The position numbers and the translations under genes are program-made. A stretch of DNA of 64,000 nucleotides from Blastomonas ursincola (GTDB lineage: Bacteria; Pseudomonadota; Alphaproteobacteria; Sphingomonadales; Sphingomonadaceae): assembly GCF_013607875.1 (NCBI RefSeq), contig NZ_VDES01000001.1, forward strand, positions 972,316 to 1,036,315, written 5' to 3'. The notes under the pieces were generated by a model. It was not told the DNA's origin and did no database searches. It was given only the letters and a program-made list of their open reading frames with translations. Shown in pieces: positions 35,707-44,113 of this stretch. Every line of letters begins with the position of its first letter. Position 1 is the first letter of the stretch.

Positions 35707-38262
35707 TCAAGCCTCCTCCTGCTCGAGCCGGGCGACGGTGAGGAACTCGTCCGGCGCCACGCGGATCGCCGCGCCCGTCGGGCAGGCGCGCACGCAGCTG
35801 GGCCCGCCCTCGATCCCGGCGCACATGTCGCACTTGATCGCCTTTTTGGGCTTCTCGACGCTGTGGTCGCTATTGGCATAGGACCATTTCTTGCTCGGCT
35901 CGCCGGGGCCGGGGCCGAAGCCGAAGAACAGCCAGGAGAGCAGGCTCGGCTTCTTGGGCGGCACCTTGTCCATGCGGATCACGCCATAGGGGCAGTTGCG
36001 CTGGCAGTTGCCGCAGCCGATGCACGTGTCGTTGATATAGACCTCGCCATCGGGGCCGCGGTTGATCGCATTGGGCGGACAGTCGGCCATGCAGTGCGGA
36101 TGCTCGCAATGGCGGCAGCTGGTCGGCACATGCAGATGCGCATAGGTGCGGCCCGCCTCGCGGTCGAGCCGCGACAGGCCGTCATGGCTGTCGGCGCACG
36201 CCTTTTCGCAATTGTCGCAGCCTACGCACAGCGTCTCGTCGATCAGCAGCACGTCGGTCGCCTCGCCGATGCCGTTCTCGACCAGGAAGTTGGCCACGCC
36301 CGAATACATGTCGACCACGCCCGAGAAGCTGTCCTTCTTCGCCTCGATAAAGGCGTTGATGTCCTGGCGGCTGGCCATGTCGCGCTTGGCGCGCTTGAGC
36401 AGCTCGGGATTGGCTTCCAGCACCTTCTTGAAGGCATCGCCGTCGATCTGGATGACCTCGGACTTGATCGCCGCCTTGACCGTCGCGGTGCGGCGTCCGC
36501 CCGCGATCAGCGCCATTTCGCCGACATAGGAGCCGGCGGGCAGATAGGACAGGAACACCGGCTTTCCGCCGATTTCCTTCTCGACGATCATCGATCCCAC
36601 GCGGATCACATAAATCTCGTTGCCCTCGTCGCCTTCCGTGAGGATCGCCTCGCCCGGCCGGACCTGGCGAATCTTGCTGGTATCGACGACTTCGCGAATG
36701 TCGTCGGGCTTCAGGCCGGAGCCGAACATCTGGAGGAGCAGGCGCTCGGTCGAGATGCGCTCGATCGCCTTTTTCGCGGTCGGCACCTGGCTCTGCAGCT
36801 TGAGCGCGGCGTTGCGCGAGATTTCGACGCAGATCGTGTCCTCGGCGGCGACCACGGTGGCGCCGCGACGCCGACCCGAGATCAGGCCGACCTCGCCGAA
36901 GATCGAACCCTTGCCGATCGGCACCGTCTTCGACGGGTCATTGGGGTCGATCTGCACCGCGACCGAGCCTTCGGCGATCGCGAACAGCGACGATCCGGGC
37001 GCGGCGCGTTCGAAGATCACATCGCCGCGGCGATAGAATTTGGCATCCGAATCGAGCATGAACTCGCGCATCTGCAGCGGGTTCATGCCGTTGAGGATCG
37101 TCACGTTCTCGCGCAGCAGGTCGAGCCATTCGGCGACCGACTTGCGGCCCGGCAGGTCCTTGAACTTGGCCTCGAGGATCGGCTCGTCCGCCGGCTTCAG
37201 CTCGGTATTGCCGTTGATAAACTCGATGACGTCATAGCCCTGGTTCATGCAGTGCTTGATCAGCGGGTACCCGGCGAGCGCGCCGATGACGAAGATGCTG
37301 GGCGCGGTCGATTCGAACACCGGCGACAGTTGCGGAAAGGCCAGACGATCGGCGCTGGTGAACGCGATACCGCATTCCTCGATGAACGCGCGCGGCGGCG
37401 CGGAGCCGATTCGCGCGATGATGCGGTCGCAGCGCACCCGCTCCTCGCCATCGCGCGTGCTGAAGGTGATCCAGCCAGGCTCGATGCTGGCAGTGTCGGT
37501 CTCGAAACGGATCTGAAGCTTGCCGGCGTTGCGATCGGCCAGCAGCGCCAGCGCATTGGCCTCTTTCGCTGTGGGGAAGGTTTCCTTGGGGCTCGGCGCT
37601 TCAGGGCCGCGGTTGACGATGGTGACGACATTGCCCTGCGCCGAATCCTCGGCCAGGCCGCGCGCATTCTCGATCCCCGCATCGCCCGCGCCGATGACCA
37701 CGATATGCTCGTCGACATATTCGGTGGGGTCATCGAGCTGGTACTGCACATGCGGCAGGTCGCCGCCGGGGCAGCGCATCCGGTTGGGGTTGCCCTGGGT
37801 GCCGATGGCGAGCACGACATTCTCGGCGATGATCTTTTCGCCATTGGTCAGCTCGATCTCGTAAGGCGGAGCGTAGCGCTGGATTTCCTTCTTGGTCACC
37901 GATCCGTCGCGCGCGCGCTGCTCGATCACATGGACGCTGCCCTCGATCGCGGGACCCGTGCCCTTGATCGCCTTCACCTCGGCGTTGAACTTCACATTGA
38001 CGTTCAGTTCCTTGGTGCGCGCATTCCACTTTTCCAGGATCGCCTCGCGCTTGCCCGCCTCGAACTCATGGTCGGAGCGCAGGACCAGCTGCGACGGCGT
38101 GGCCATCACGTGCTTGCCCTTCTGGTACTTGTAGATCGTGTCGGAGAGGTGATCGGTCTTTTCGAGCAGAACATGGCTCATGCCGAGGCTCGCGGCACGC
38201 GCGGCTGCGCTCTTGCCTGCCGGGCCCGACCCGATGATAGCAACGCGGTAGATCTCGCTCAC
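35707..38262 (-). CDS. FAD/NAD(P) oxidoreductase fused to two cyclic-nucleotide-binding domains and a four-cluster ferredoxin
   Basis: 851 residues from the GTG at 38262 (GGGGGA about nine bases upstream). Domain order: pyridine-nucleotide oxidoreductase at about 5-345, with FAD loop AIIGSGPAGKSAA and NAD(P) loop VVIGAGDAGIENA; two tandem CNB domains at about 395-510 and 530-620, with FGEVGLISG and GEMALIAGGRRTATV as phosphate-binding cassettes; and a DmsB/HybA-type ferredoxin at about 672-835 with four cysteine groups beginning CVGCDNC, CRHCEHPHC, CIGCGNC and CDMCAGIEGGPSC. No thioredoxin-reductase CXXC is present in the flavin part. Predicted role: cytoplasmic transfer between NAD(P)H and iron-sulfur clusters, tuned by cyclic nucleotide. 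Gene order with cytochrome b and multihaem cytochrome c supports this. Confidence 0.88.
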   Translation of the reverse strand: MSEIYRVAIIGSGPAGKSAAARAASLGMSHVLLEKTDHLSDTIYKYQKGKHVMATPSQLVLRSDHEFEAGKREAILEKWNARTKELNVNVKFNAEVKAIKGTGPAIEGSVHVIEQRARDGSVTKKEIQRYAPPYEIELTNGEKIIAENVVLAIGTQGNPNRMRCPGGDLPHVQYQLDDPTEYVDEHIVVIGAGDAGIENARGLAEDSAQGNVVTIVNRGPEAPSPKETFPTAKEANALALLADRNAGKLQIRFETDTASIEPGWITFSTRDGEERVRCDRIIARIGSAPPRAFIEECGIAFTSADRLAFPQLSPVFESTAPSIFVIGALAGYPLIKHCMNQGYDVIEFINGNTELKPADEPILEAKFKDLPGRKSVAEWLDLLRENVTILNGMNPLQMREFMLDSDAKFYRRGDVIFERAAPGSSLFAIAEGSVAVQIDPNDPSKTVPIGKGSIFGEVGLISGRRRGATVVAAEDTICVEISRNAALKLQSQVPTAKKAIERISTERLLLQMFGSGLKPDDIREVVDTSKIRQVRPGEAILTEGDEGNEIYVIRVGSMIVEKEIGGKPVFLSYLPAGSYVGEMALIAGGRRTATVKAAIKSEVIQIDGDAFKKVLEANPELLKRAKRDMASRQDINAFIEAKKDSFSGVVDMYSGVANFLVENGIGEATDVLLIDETLCVGCDNCEKACADSHDGLSRLDREAGRTYAHLHVPTSCRHCEHPHCMADCPPNAINRGPDGEVYINDTCIGCGNCQRNCPYGVIRMDKVPPKKPSLLSWLFFGFGPGPGEPSKKWSYANSDHSVEKPKKAIKCDMCAGIEGGPSCVRACPTGAAIRVAPDEFLTVARLEQEEA

Positions 38263-38445
38263 TGGTTCGCGTCCCCCAATTGCGGACGCTCGCGCGACCG
38301 CGCCTGCCAGCAAACGCTGCCCCATCCGGCGCCCCGCAACCCGATTTCTCCCCGATCGGTGCTGCTATCGCCAGATTGCCCCGCTGCCGCAAGAACTTGC
38401 CCAAAATTCGGTTGCGAACCCTATGCCGATATTTCTAGCAAAGAA

Positions 38446-38461
38446 TGTGATCTTTACCACT
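38446..38461. promoter_or_regulatory. Possible CRP/FNR-family half-conserved site
   Basis: TGTGATCTTTACCACT lies in the 264-bp gap between the divergent electron-transfer operon and the CcmI-like gene. The left half equals the CRP consensus TGTGA; the right half matches only CAC of TCACA, after the expected six-base spacer. A weak candidate, noted because the operon itself deals with cyclic nucleotides. Confidence 0.3.
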
Positions 38462-38526
38462 TAGAAATTGGAAAATCTGGCCGATCGGCTAGCCTTCCAC
38501 CCGGACGCGACAAAGAGACAGCCCGT

Positions 38527-39543
38527 ATGACCGACCCACAGACCGATACCGACATGCCCCTTGTGGCAGAACCGGCTTCCGCGCGCGCCTCCGGCGGCCG
38601 CCCCGGTGTCGGCACGATCGCGCTGGCTGCCGCCGCGCTGATTGCTGTCACGGCCGTGGGGTACAAGGTCTATAGCGACCAGAAACCCGCTGCATCGGGA
38701 CCCGTTGCCCCCCTGAACGCGCAGGGACAGCCCGCATCGGTCGATGAGGTCATCACCCAGCTCGAAGCCCGGCTGCGCGAAAACCCGAACGACGCCGAAG
38801 GCTGGCGCATGCTGGGCTGGAGCTATTTCGAGACGCAGCGCTTTGCCGAATCGGCCACTGCGATGCGCCGGGCGATCCAGCTTGCTCCCGGCAACTCGGA
38901 ATATCACTCGATGCTGGGCGAGGCGCTGGTCATGGCCAGCAAGGACGAGGCGATCAGCCAGGATGCGCGCGCCGCGTTCAGCAAGGCGGTAGAGCTCGAC
39001 CCCAAGGATGCGCGTGCACGCTACTTCCTCGCCGCCGCCAAGGATATCGACGGCAAGCATGCTGAGGCGATCGAGGACTGGTTTGCGCTGCTCGCCGAAA
39101 CCCCCGCCGACGCCCCCTATGCCAAGGACATTCGCGACGTGATCCGCAATGTCGGCAAGGAACGCGGGATCGAGGTGGAAAAGCGGCTGGCCTCGGCCAA
39201 GTTCGCGCCGCCCACGGCGGGCTTCCGCACCGATGGCGCCGAAACCGCGACCGCCGCGATACCTGGCCCCTCGCGCGACCAGATGGCGGCGGCCGCTGCC
39301 CTGCCCCAGGGCCAGCAGGACATGATGATCCAGCAGATGGTCGATGGCCTGGCCGAGCGCCTCAAGCGCGAGCCCGGCGATACCGATGGCTGGATCATGC
39401 TGCTGCGCAGCCGGATGCAGCTGGGTGAGACGGGCAAGGCCCAGGCGGCGCTGCGCGATGCCACGGCAGCGCTCAAGAACAAGGCTGCAGACCAGCGCAA
39501 GGTGCGCGAAGCGGCAGCGGCCCTGGGTGTCCCCGGCGCCTGA
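38527..39543 (+). CDS. TPR protein resembling CcmI/CycH of cytochrome c biogenesis
   Basis: 338 residues. An N-terminal membrane helix at about 29-48 is followed by a periplasmic TPR domain (about 72-190; motif DAEGWRMLGWSYFETQRFAESATAMRRAI-like repeats) and a second TPR-like segment at about 275-335. CcmI/CycH proteins hold apocytochromes for haem attachment. It is divergent from an operon with a decahaem cytochrome c, which fits that role, but no other ccm gene is in the window and other TPR functions cannot be excluded. The start ATG has only a weak AAGAGAC ribosome-binding site. Confidence 0.68.
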   Translation: MTDPQTDTDMPLVAEPASARASGGRPGVGTIALAAAALIAVTAVGYKVYSDQKPAASGPVAPLNAQGQPASVDEVITQLEARLRENPNDAEGWRMLGWSYFETQRFAESATAMRRAIQLAPGNSEYHSMLGEALVMASKDEAISQDARAAFSKAVELDPKDARARYFLAAAKDIDGKHAEAIEDWFALLAETPADAPYAKDIRDVIRNVGKERGIEVEKRLASAKFAPPTAGFRTDGAETATAAIPGPSRDQMAAAAALPQGQQDMMIQQMVDGLAERLKREPGDTDGWIMLLRSRMQLGETGKAQAALRDATAALKNKAADQRKVREAAAALGVPGA

Positions 39544-39593
39544 AACGATCGGCCAGCGCCACCGTGCCCGATCTCGTCCCGTGCGACGAAATT

Positions 39594-39608
39594 GATCCAA
39601 ACTGGATC
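39594..39608. promoter_or_regulatory. Perfect 15-bp dyad upstream of the LuxR gene
   Basis: GATCCAAACTGGATC: 6-bp arms around a 3-base centre, about 140 bp before the LuxR-family start in an AT-rich gap. It may be a binding site for that regulator or for another dimeric protein. It is shorter than a typical 18-20 bp lux box. Confidence 0.4.
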
Positions 39609-39746
39609 GATGTAACGGTTTAATCGTTGCGTAGCGAACGTATCGCCAATAGCGATTCGCAAATCATTATCAATTAACCGTGTTACTCGCAGGCGAATCC
39701 CTGCTATTGCGCGTAACCATTGCCAACCGGGATTTCGACCAGCCTC

Positions 39747-40499
39747 ATGCCCGAACTGGACCATGTCGAGCGCGCATCGCAAGCCATAGAGGCTGCGCAA
39801 ACGCTTGAGGAACTTCTGGAAATTACCGCGCATGCGGCAACGCCCTTCGGCTTTGCGCATGCAGCGCTGGCGCGTCACGTGCATGTGCAATCCGGGCTGA
39901 TGGAGCCCGAAATGGTTACCAACTATCCGCAGGCCTGGCACGACCTGTTCGCGCGACGGGATTATGGCCTCACCAGCCCGGTGCTCGCGGCATGCCAGCG
40001 CCGCGGTGGCGCCATCCGCTGGGAGGATCTGGAAACGATCATTCCGCTCACCCGCATCCAGCGCGAATATCTGGAAGAGATGCGCAAGCTGGGCCTGAAC
40101 TCGGGCTGCACCATTGCCGGGCACATGCCCGACAGGCCCACCATCTCGGTGCATTTCGTCGTTGCCGGCGGCGAGCCGCTCGAAGCGCGTCCGTTCATGC
40201 TCGCCATCCTGCTCGGCATTGCCGCCGGGCAGCAGGCACGCACCCTGTGGCAATCGCAACTGCCCCAGGTGCAGGTCACCCAGGAAGAGCGGCTGTCGCC
40301 GCGCCAGGTCGATTGCATCAAGCTGGTCGCCCGCGGCATGACGAGCTGGGAAATCGCGGCGGTGCTCGGCATTTCGGACCAGACGGTGAGCGAATATCTC
40401 ACCGATGCGCGCCGCCGCCTCGGCGTGTCCAACCGCGCGCAGCTGGTGCTCAAGTCACTGAAACTCGGCTATTTCACACTCGACGACGTCACCGAATAG
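39747..40499 (+). CDS. LuxR-family solo regulator with altered signal-binding residues
   Basis: 250 residues from the ATG at 39747 (a TTG 27 bases upstream is also open). The N-terminal half matches the acyl-homoserine-lactone-binding domain and the C-terminal half the LuxR helix-turn-helix (LSPRQVDCIKLVARGMTSWE, SDQTVSEYL). Aligned by hand with TraR, Trp57, Pro71 and Trp85 are kept (W in PQAWHDLF, P in LTSPV, W in AIRWED), but Tyr61 is Phe and Asp70 is Ser. Asp70 normally bonds the ligand amide, so the signal may be something other than a classic AHL. No luxI gene is in the window. Confidence 0.85.
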   Translation: MPELDHVERASQAIEAAQTLEELLEITAHAATPFGFAHAALARHVHVQSGLMEPEMVTNYPQAWHDLFARRDYGLTSPVLAACQRRGGAIRWEDLETIIPLTRIQREYLEEMRKLGLNSGCTIAGHMPDRPTISVHFVVAGGEPLEARPFMLAILLGIAAGQQARTLWQSQLPQVQVTQEERLSPRQVDCIKLVARGMTSWEIAAVLGISDQTVSEYLTDARRRLGVSNRAQLVLKSLKLGYFTLDDVTE

Positions 40500-40617
40500 C
40501 CACCGGCCAGCCCCCGGCCTGTACGATCGTCCAGCTTGATCGGCTGCGCCCCGAGCAGCGAAAAGCGCTCGGCCGATGAGGCGCATCGCCGCGCCGATCG
40601 CTTCTGGAGATCGACCT

Positions 40618-41004
40618 GTGAAACACGCAACCGCAACCGCCGCGCTGGCCGCCATGGGCGTCCTGGCAACCACGACAGCCATGACCGTCGGCGCTCCGCC
40701 GGCCGAGGCCAAGACGATCGCCGGCGATTGCTCGCTGACCGTCGACGGCAAGGTCTATGTCGACATCAAGAAGACCTGCCGCATCGAGTTCATGGGCGGT
40801 GACGGATCGTTCACGATCAATGCGGGCACCACCAAGCCGGGCTATTTCGCCTATGTCACCATGATGGAAAAGGGACTGGCCAGTGTCAGCTGGAACGAGA
40901 CGCCCAAGTCCATGAGTGCGCAGGCGCCGCTGGGCGAGGACTTCCGCCGCAAGGGCGGCTGCTGGATCGGAAAGCGCGCGAAGGTCTGCGCGTTCAAGGG
41001 ATGA
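40618..41004 (+). CDS. Small secreted protein, function unknown
   Basis: 128 residues from the GTG at 40618, with GGAG eight bases upstream. A signal peptide of about 31 residues ends PPAEA. The mature part is about 97 residues, with four cysteines (GDCSL, KTCRI, GGCWIG, KVCAF) that probably form two disulfides. No family recognised. It follows the LuxR gene by 118 bp and is convergent with the histidine kinase gene. Confidence 0.65.
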   Translation: MKHATATAALAAMGVLATTTAMTVGAPPAEAKTIAGDCSLTVDGKVYVDIKKTCRIEFMGGDGSFTINAGTTKPGYFAYVTMMEKGLASVSWNETPKSMSAQAPLGEDFRRKGGCWIGKRAKVCAFKG

Positions 41005-41023
41005 GCCTGCAACAGCGCACGCG

Positions 41024-43426
41024 CTAGGCCTGCTGCATCCAGATGGCGGTGATGCCGGTCCCGCCCCCCGGCCGCGATTCCACCTCTAGCACCGCATCGA
41101 TGCGGCGGGCGCGCTCGCGCATGATCTGCAGCCCCAGATGCCCGCCGGGGACCTTGTGCGGATCGAAGCCGCTGCCATTGTCCCTGATCGACAGCATTGC
41201 CTGACCCGGCAGCGCTTCCAGAGCGATGCTCACCTGGCTTGCGCCGGCATGGCGGGCGATATTGTTGAGGCTCTCCTGCGCGATGCGATACAGCATCGCC
41301 TGGACATCAAGCGGAAGCAGCGTATCGCCGCTGATATCGCATGCGATCTGCACGCGGTCGCCCTGCCCTTCGGCAAATTCCCGGGCCAGCGCGGCAATGA
41401 GATGCGCCAGCGGCTGTTCGACCATGCCTTCGGCGCGCAGCTCATTGAGCATCAGCCGCATCTCCGCCAGTGCGTGCCGGTTCATCTGCGCGAGTTGCCG
41501 GAGCTTGCCGGTCGATGCCTGCGGGTCATGCTGCCACTGGTCCGCCAACGCGTCCGACAGCATGGCGGCGGAAAACAGGGTCTGCGAGACGGTATCGTGC
41601 AGGTCTCCCGACAGGCGGTTGCGCTCTTCCAGCCGCGCGTTGCGCGCCGCAAAATCGGCGAGTTCGGCACTGCGGCTTGCCACCTGTTCCTCCAGCGTAT
41701 TGACCAGATGGTTCTGGGCGCGTGCCATTTCGTTGAAGGACTCGGTAAGATAGCCGATCTCGTCGTTGAAGCTGACCTCGACCTGGCGGTCGAGTTCGCC
41801 ATCGCGGAACCGTCGCATCGCGCGCAGCAGGCGGTCCAGCGGGCGCACCAGAAAGCCCTGGAACAGCAGCGGCATGCCCAGCAGAACGATCAGCATCGTG
41901 CCCAGGGTGAAGCCGAGGACGGGCGCATAAAGCCTGTCGAGATGCGCCAGGAACGCACGGTAGTGGTCGCGCATGATTGGCGCTGCCCCCGGATGCTCGA
42001 GCCCCGGGGTGATCCCGGTCATCCAGGGCGCGCCCAGCGGATCGGCCAGCTGATAAGGCGGAGCCGCAGGTCCCGACAGATGGGTCAGCACGATCCGCCC
42101 ATCCGCATGCACCACCGTCTGGACCGCCCAGCAAGCCGTGTCGGCCATGGCAGAACAGCGGTCCTTCCGCGTGACCACCAGCCGGTCTGCCACGGCGCGC
42201 GCGGTAACGTCGCTTCCCTCGGGCGGAATGCGCATCAGCAGCGGACGGATGGCGGGCCGGACTCCATAAGCGATGGTCGAGTCGATCAGATGCGGCAAAG
42301 CATCAAAGCCTATCGATCCGTGCCCGGCGACATAGGCCGCGCGATAGGACTTTCCATAGAAGCGCACCGTGAAAGGCAGCACGATGCGCGCCCCGTCCGG
42401 CCCGATCGGTCGCCCGCTGGTCGGAAGCGGCGCGGCAGGACGCTCACGGACCTGATAGCCGCCCTTTGCCATCGGCACGAATTCCAGAGCAGTGCCCGGC
42501 TGCGGCAGATCGGCTGGACGAAATTGCGCGATATAGGGTGTCGCCAGCACCCAGCATGCACCATTGATCGCTCCGAACAGCAGGACCAGGCTGATGATCG
42601 TGAGCTTGAAGATGAAGGACGAGCGCTCGGGGAGATAGCCGAAATAGACCAGCGTCAGGCCCGTCAGCTGCACCAGCGTCGACCAGCAGATGAGCAGGTC
42701 CATAGAGAGCGGGCCCAGATAACCATCGCGCTGGAACAGCAGGGCACAGGTATGGGCGATCGGAAACAGGGCGAACAGGATGAACCCGCGTGCCGCGCCT
42801 GCGCTGCGATTGGCCGGGCGGCGCAACAGCATCGCCAGCCAGGTGCCCAGGCCCTTGTCGCGCGACCGGCCTTGCGCATGCGCAAGCTGGCGCATGAATA
42901 CCAGGATCGCCCAGATCATGCTGGCGCTGGTCCAGATGGCAGCCCAATCGGGACGGAACCAGATGCGGTGCTCGGCGAGCGTCCAGTCGGTATGAAGCGA
43001 ACTGGCAATCTCGAGACAGACACACACGCTCATCGCCATCCCGACCAGCATCGCTTCGCGCTGGGCACCGGGCAGCCATTGCGGCACCCGATAGGCGAAC
43101 TGGACGAAGGCGATCGCCGAAACGCCGGTAAAGGCGGTGACCCAGGGCATGGCCAGCACGACGAGACTGTCGGGCGCCAGCCATGGCATCGCATAGCTGG
43201 TCCAGCCGCCGCCGGTCAGCGCATGAAGCAGCGAGACGAAAAGGCCCGGGACAAAGCACCAGAAAGTGAGGCCGAACAGCAGCGTCGGCGCGGTAATTCC
43301 GCCACCGCGATGCTCGCGCACCAGCCGGTGAGCCACATAGACCGACAGCACGAGCGCCAGCAGCAGCTCGACCAGAAAGCTGACCGCGCCGGGGTTCCAG
43401 TACAGCGTCTGCACCGCGTCACGCAC
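41024..43426 (-). CDS. NarL-type sensor histidine kinase with multi-helix membrane sensor
   Basis: 800 residues from a GTG at 43426. The first 310 residues carry about eight membrane helices, followed by a periplasmic stretch (about 330-505), another helix (about 515-535), a HAMP-like linker (about 540-590, with RDGELDRQVEVSFNDEIGYL), a HisKA_3 dimerisation helix with the phospho-acceptor His610 in SGDLHDTVSQTL, and an ATPase domain (YRIAQESLNNIARHA, DNGSGFD, GGHLGLQIM). It is the natural partner of the NarL-type regulator encoded 1.5 kb upstream in the same direction. The stimulus is unknown. Confidence 0.9.
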   Translation of the reverse strand: MRDAVQTLYWNPGAVSFLVELLLALVLSVYVAHRLVREHRGGGITAPTLLFGLTFWCFVPGLFVSLLHALTGGGWTSYAMPWLAPDSLVVLAMPWVTAFTGVSAIAFVQFAYRVPQWLPGAQREAMLVGMAMSVCVCLEIASSLHTDWTLAEHRIWFRPDWAAIWTSASMIWAILVFMRQLAHAQGRSRDKGLGTWLAMLLRRPANRSAGAARGFILFALFPIAHTCALLFQRDGYLGPLSMDLLICWSTLVQLTGLTLVYFGYLPERSSFIFKLTIISLVLLFGAINGACWVLATPYIAQFRPADLPQPGTALEFVPMAKGGYQVRERPAAPLPTSGRPIGPDGARIVLPFTVRFYGKSYRAAYVAGHGSIGFDALPHLIDSTIAYGVRPAIRPLLMRIPPEGSDVTARAVADRLVVTRKDRCSAMADTACWAVQTVVHADGRIVLTHLSGPAAPPYQLADPLGAPWMTGITPGLEHPGAAPIMRDHYRAFLAHLDRLYAPVLGFTLGTMLIVLLGMPLLFQGFLVRPLDRLLRAMRRFRDGELDRQVEVSFNDEIGYLTESFNEMARAQNHLVNTLEEQVASRSAELADFAARNARLEERNRLSGDLHDTVSQTLFSAAMLSDALADQWQHDPQASTGKLRQLAQMNRHALAEMRLMLNELRAEGMVEQPLAHLIAALAREFAEGQGDRVQIACDISGDTLLPLDVQAMLYRIAQESLNNIARHAGASQVSIALEALPGQAMLSIRDNGSGFDPHKVPGGHLGLQIMRERARRIDAVLEVESRPGGGTGITAIWMQQA

Positions 43427-43575
43427 GGCTCAGGGTCTGTGGGCGCGCACAGGCTCGCCGATATGCCGATGTTTCGCCAAGATCCCCCCGGACCGCGTCG
43501 TTTCGATCCCCCAGCATGGCAGAAATGGGCGGGGCGATAAAGCGCCCCACCCGCTCTTCTCCAGCCAGAGGCCGA

Positions 43576-44073
43576 TCAGGAGTGGCCCATGGCCTTGTGG
43601 GTGCAGTTTTCCAGCGCGACCATCACGTCCTCCATCTTCGTCCGGCCGATCGGCCAGCTATAGGCCTTGCTGCCGAGAGTGATGTCGATGGTGCCCTGCA
43701 CGGTCATCAGCGCGTTGATCGCGGTGGGATCGACAGCAGCCCAGGCACGGATCCGCTTGGGATCGGTCGCAGGCGTCGCCGAGAAGGTTTCGCCGCCGAA
43801 GTGGAAATCGATCGTCCTGGCCGGCACCGGCACGCCGGGCACGCTGATCGAATAGACGAGCGCCCTGGTATAGGCGATCCGCAGCATGTTAGGCCCGGGC
43901 GACAAGGTCGCTGCGCAGCGGTCGAACTTGCCCTTTTCGGTGATGTAGTCGATCGTGAACGGGCCGACCTTGGACTGCGACAGCGTCCCGGTCTGCGCCT
44001 CTCCGGCGGCGGACCACGCCAGCGGCGCGGCCAGTGCGGCCGTTGCGGCCAACATCACATGGGCATGCTTCAT
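43576..44073 (-). CDS. Exported protein of unknown function
   Basis: 165 residues from the ATG at 44073 (AGGAAG six bases upstream). A signal peptide of about 26 residues ends GEAQ. The mature part contains FTIDYITEKGKFDRCAATL and a second cysteine (ALENCTHKAM) that may pair with it. No family recognised. It lies between the lipoprotein gene and the sensor kinase gene on the same strand, so it may modulate the sensor or be its target. Confidence 0.65.
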   Translation of the reverse strand: MKHAHVMLAATAALAAPLAWSAAGEAQTGTLSQSKVGPFTIDYITEKGKFDRCAATLSPGPNMLRIAYTRALVYSISVPGVPVPARTIDFHFGGETFSATPATDPKRIRAWAAVDPTAINALMTVQGTIDITLGSKAYSWPIGRTKMEDVMVALENCTHKAMGHS

Positions 44074-44113
44074 GATGATCTTCCTGTTCGAGAGCGTGGA
44101 TTGAAAAGCAGCG

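Noticed and set aside
35707-38262. Naming the fusion protein a thioredoxin reductase
   Set aside because: The redox-active CXXC of that enzyme is absent and most of the chain is CNB and ferredoxin.
35677-39543. A very long plus-strand open frame (over 1,200 codons) across the electron-transfer operon
   Set aside because: It is antisense to the flavoprotein-ferredoxin gene, whose domains and cysteine motifs are unmistakable. Long antisense frames are common in GC-rich DNA; only its last part (from 38527) is a real gene.
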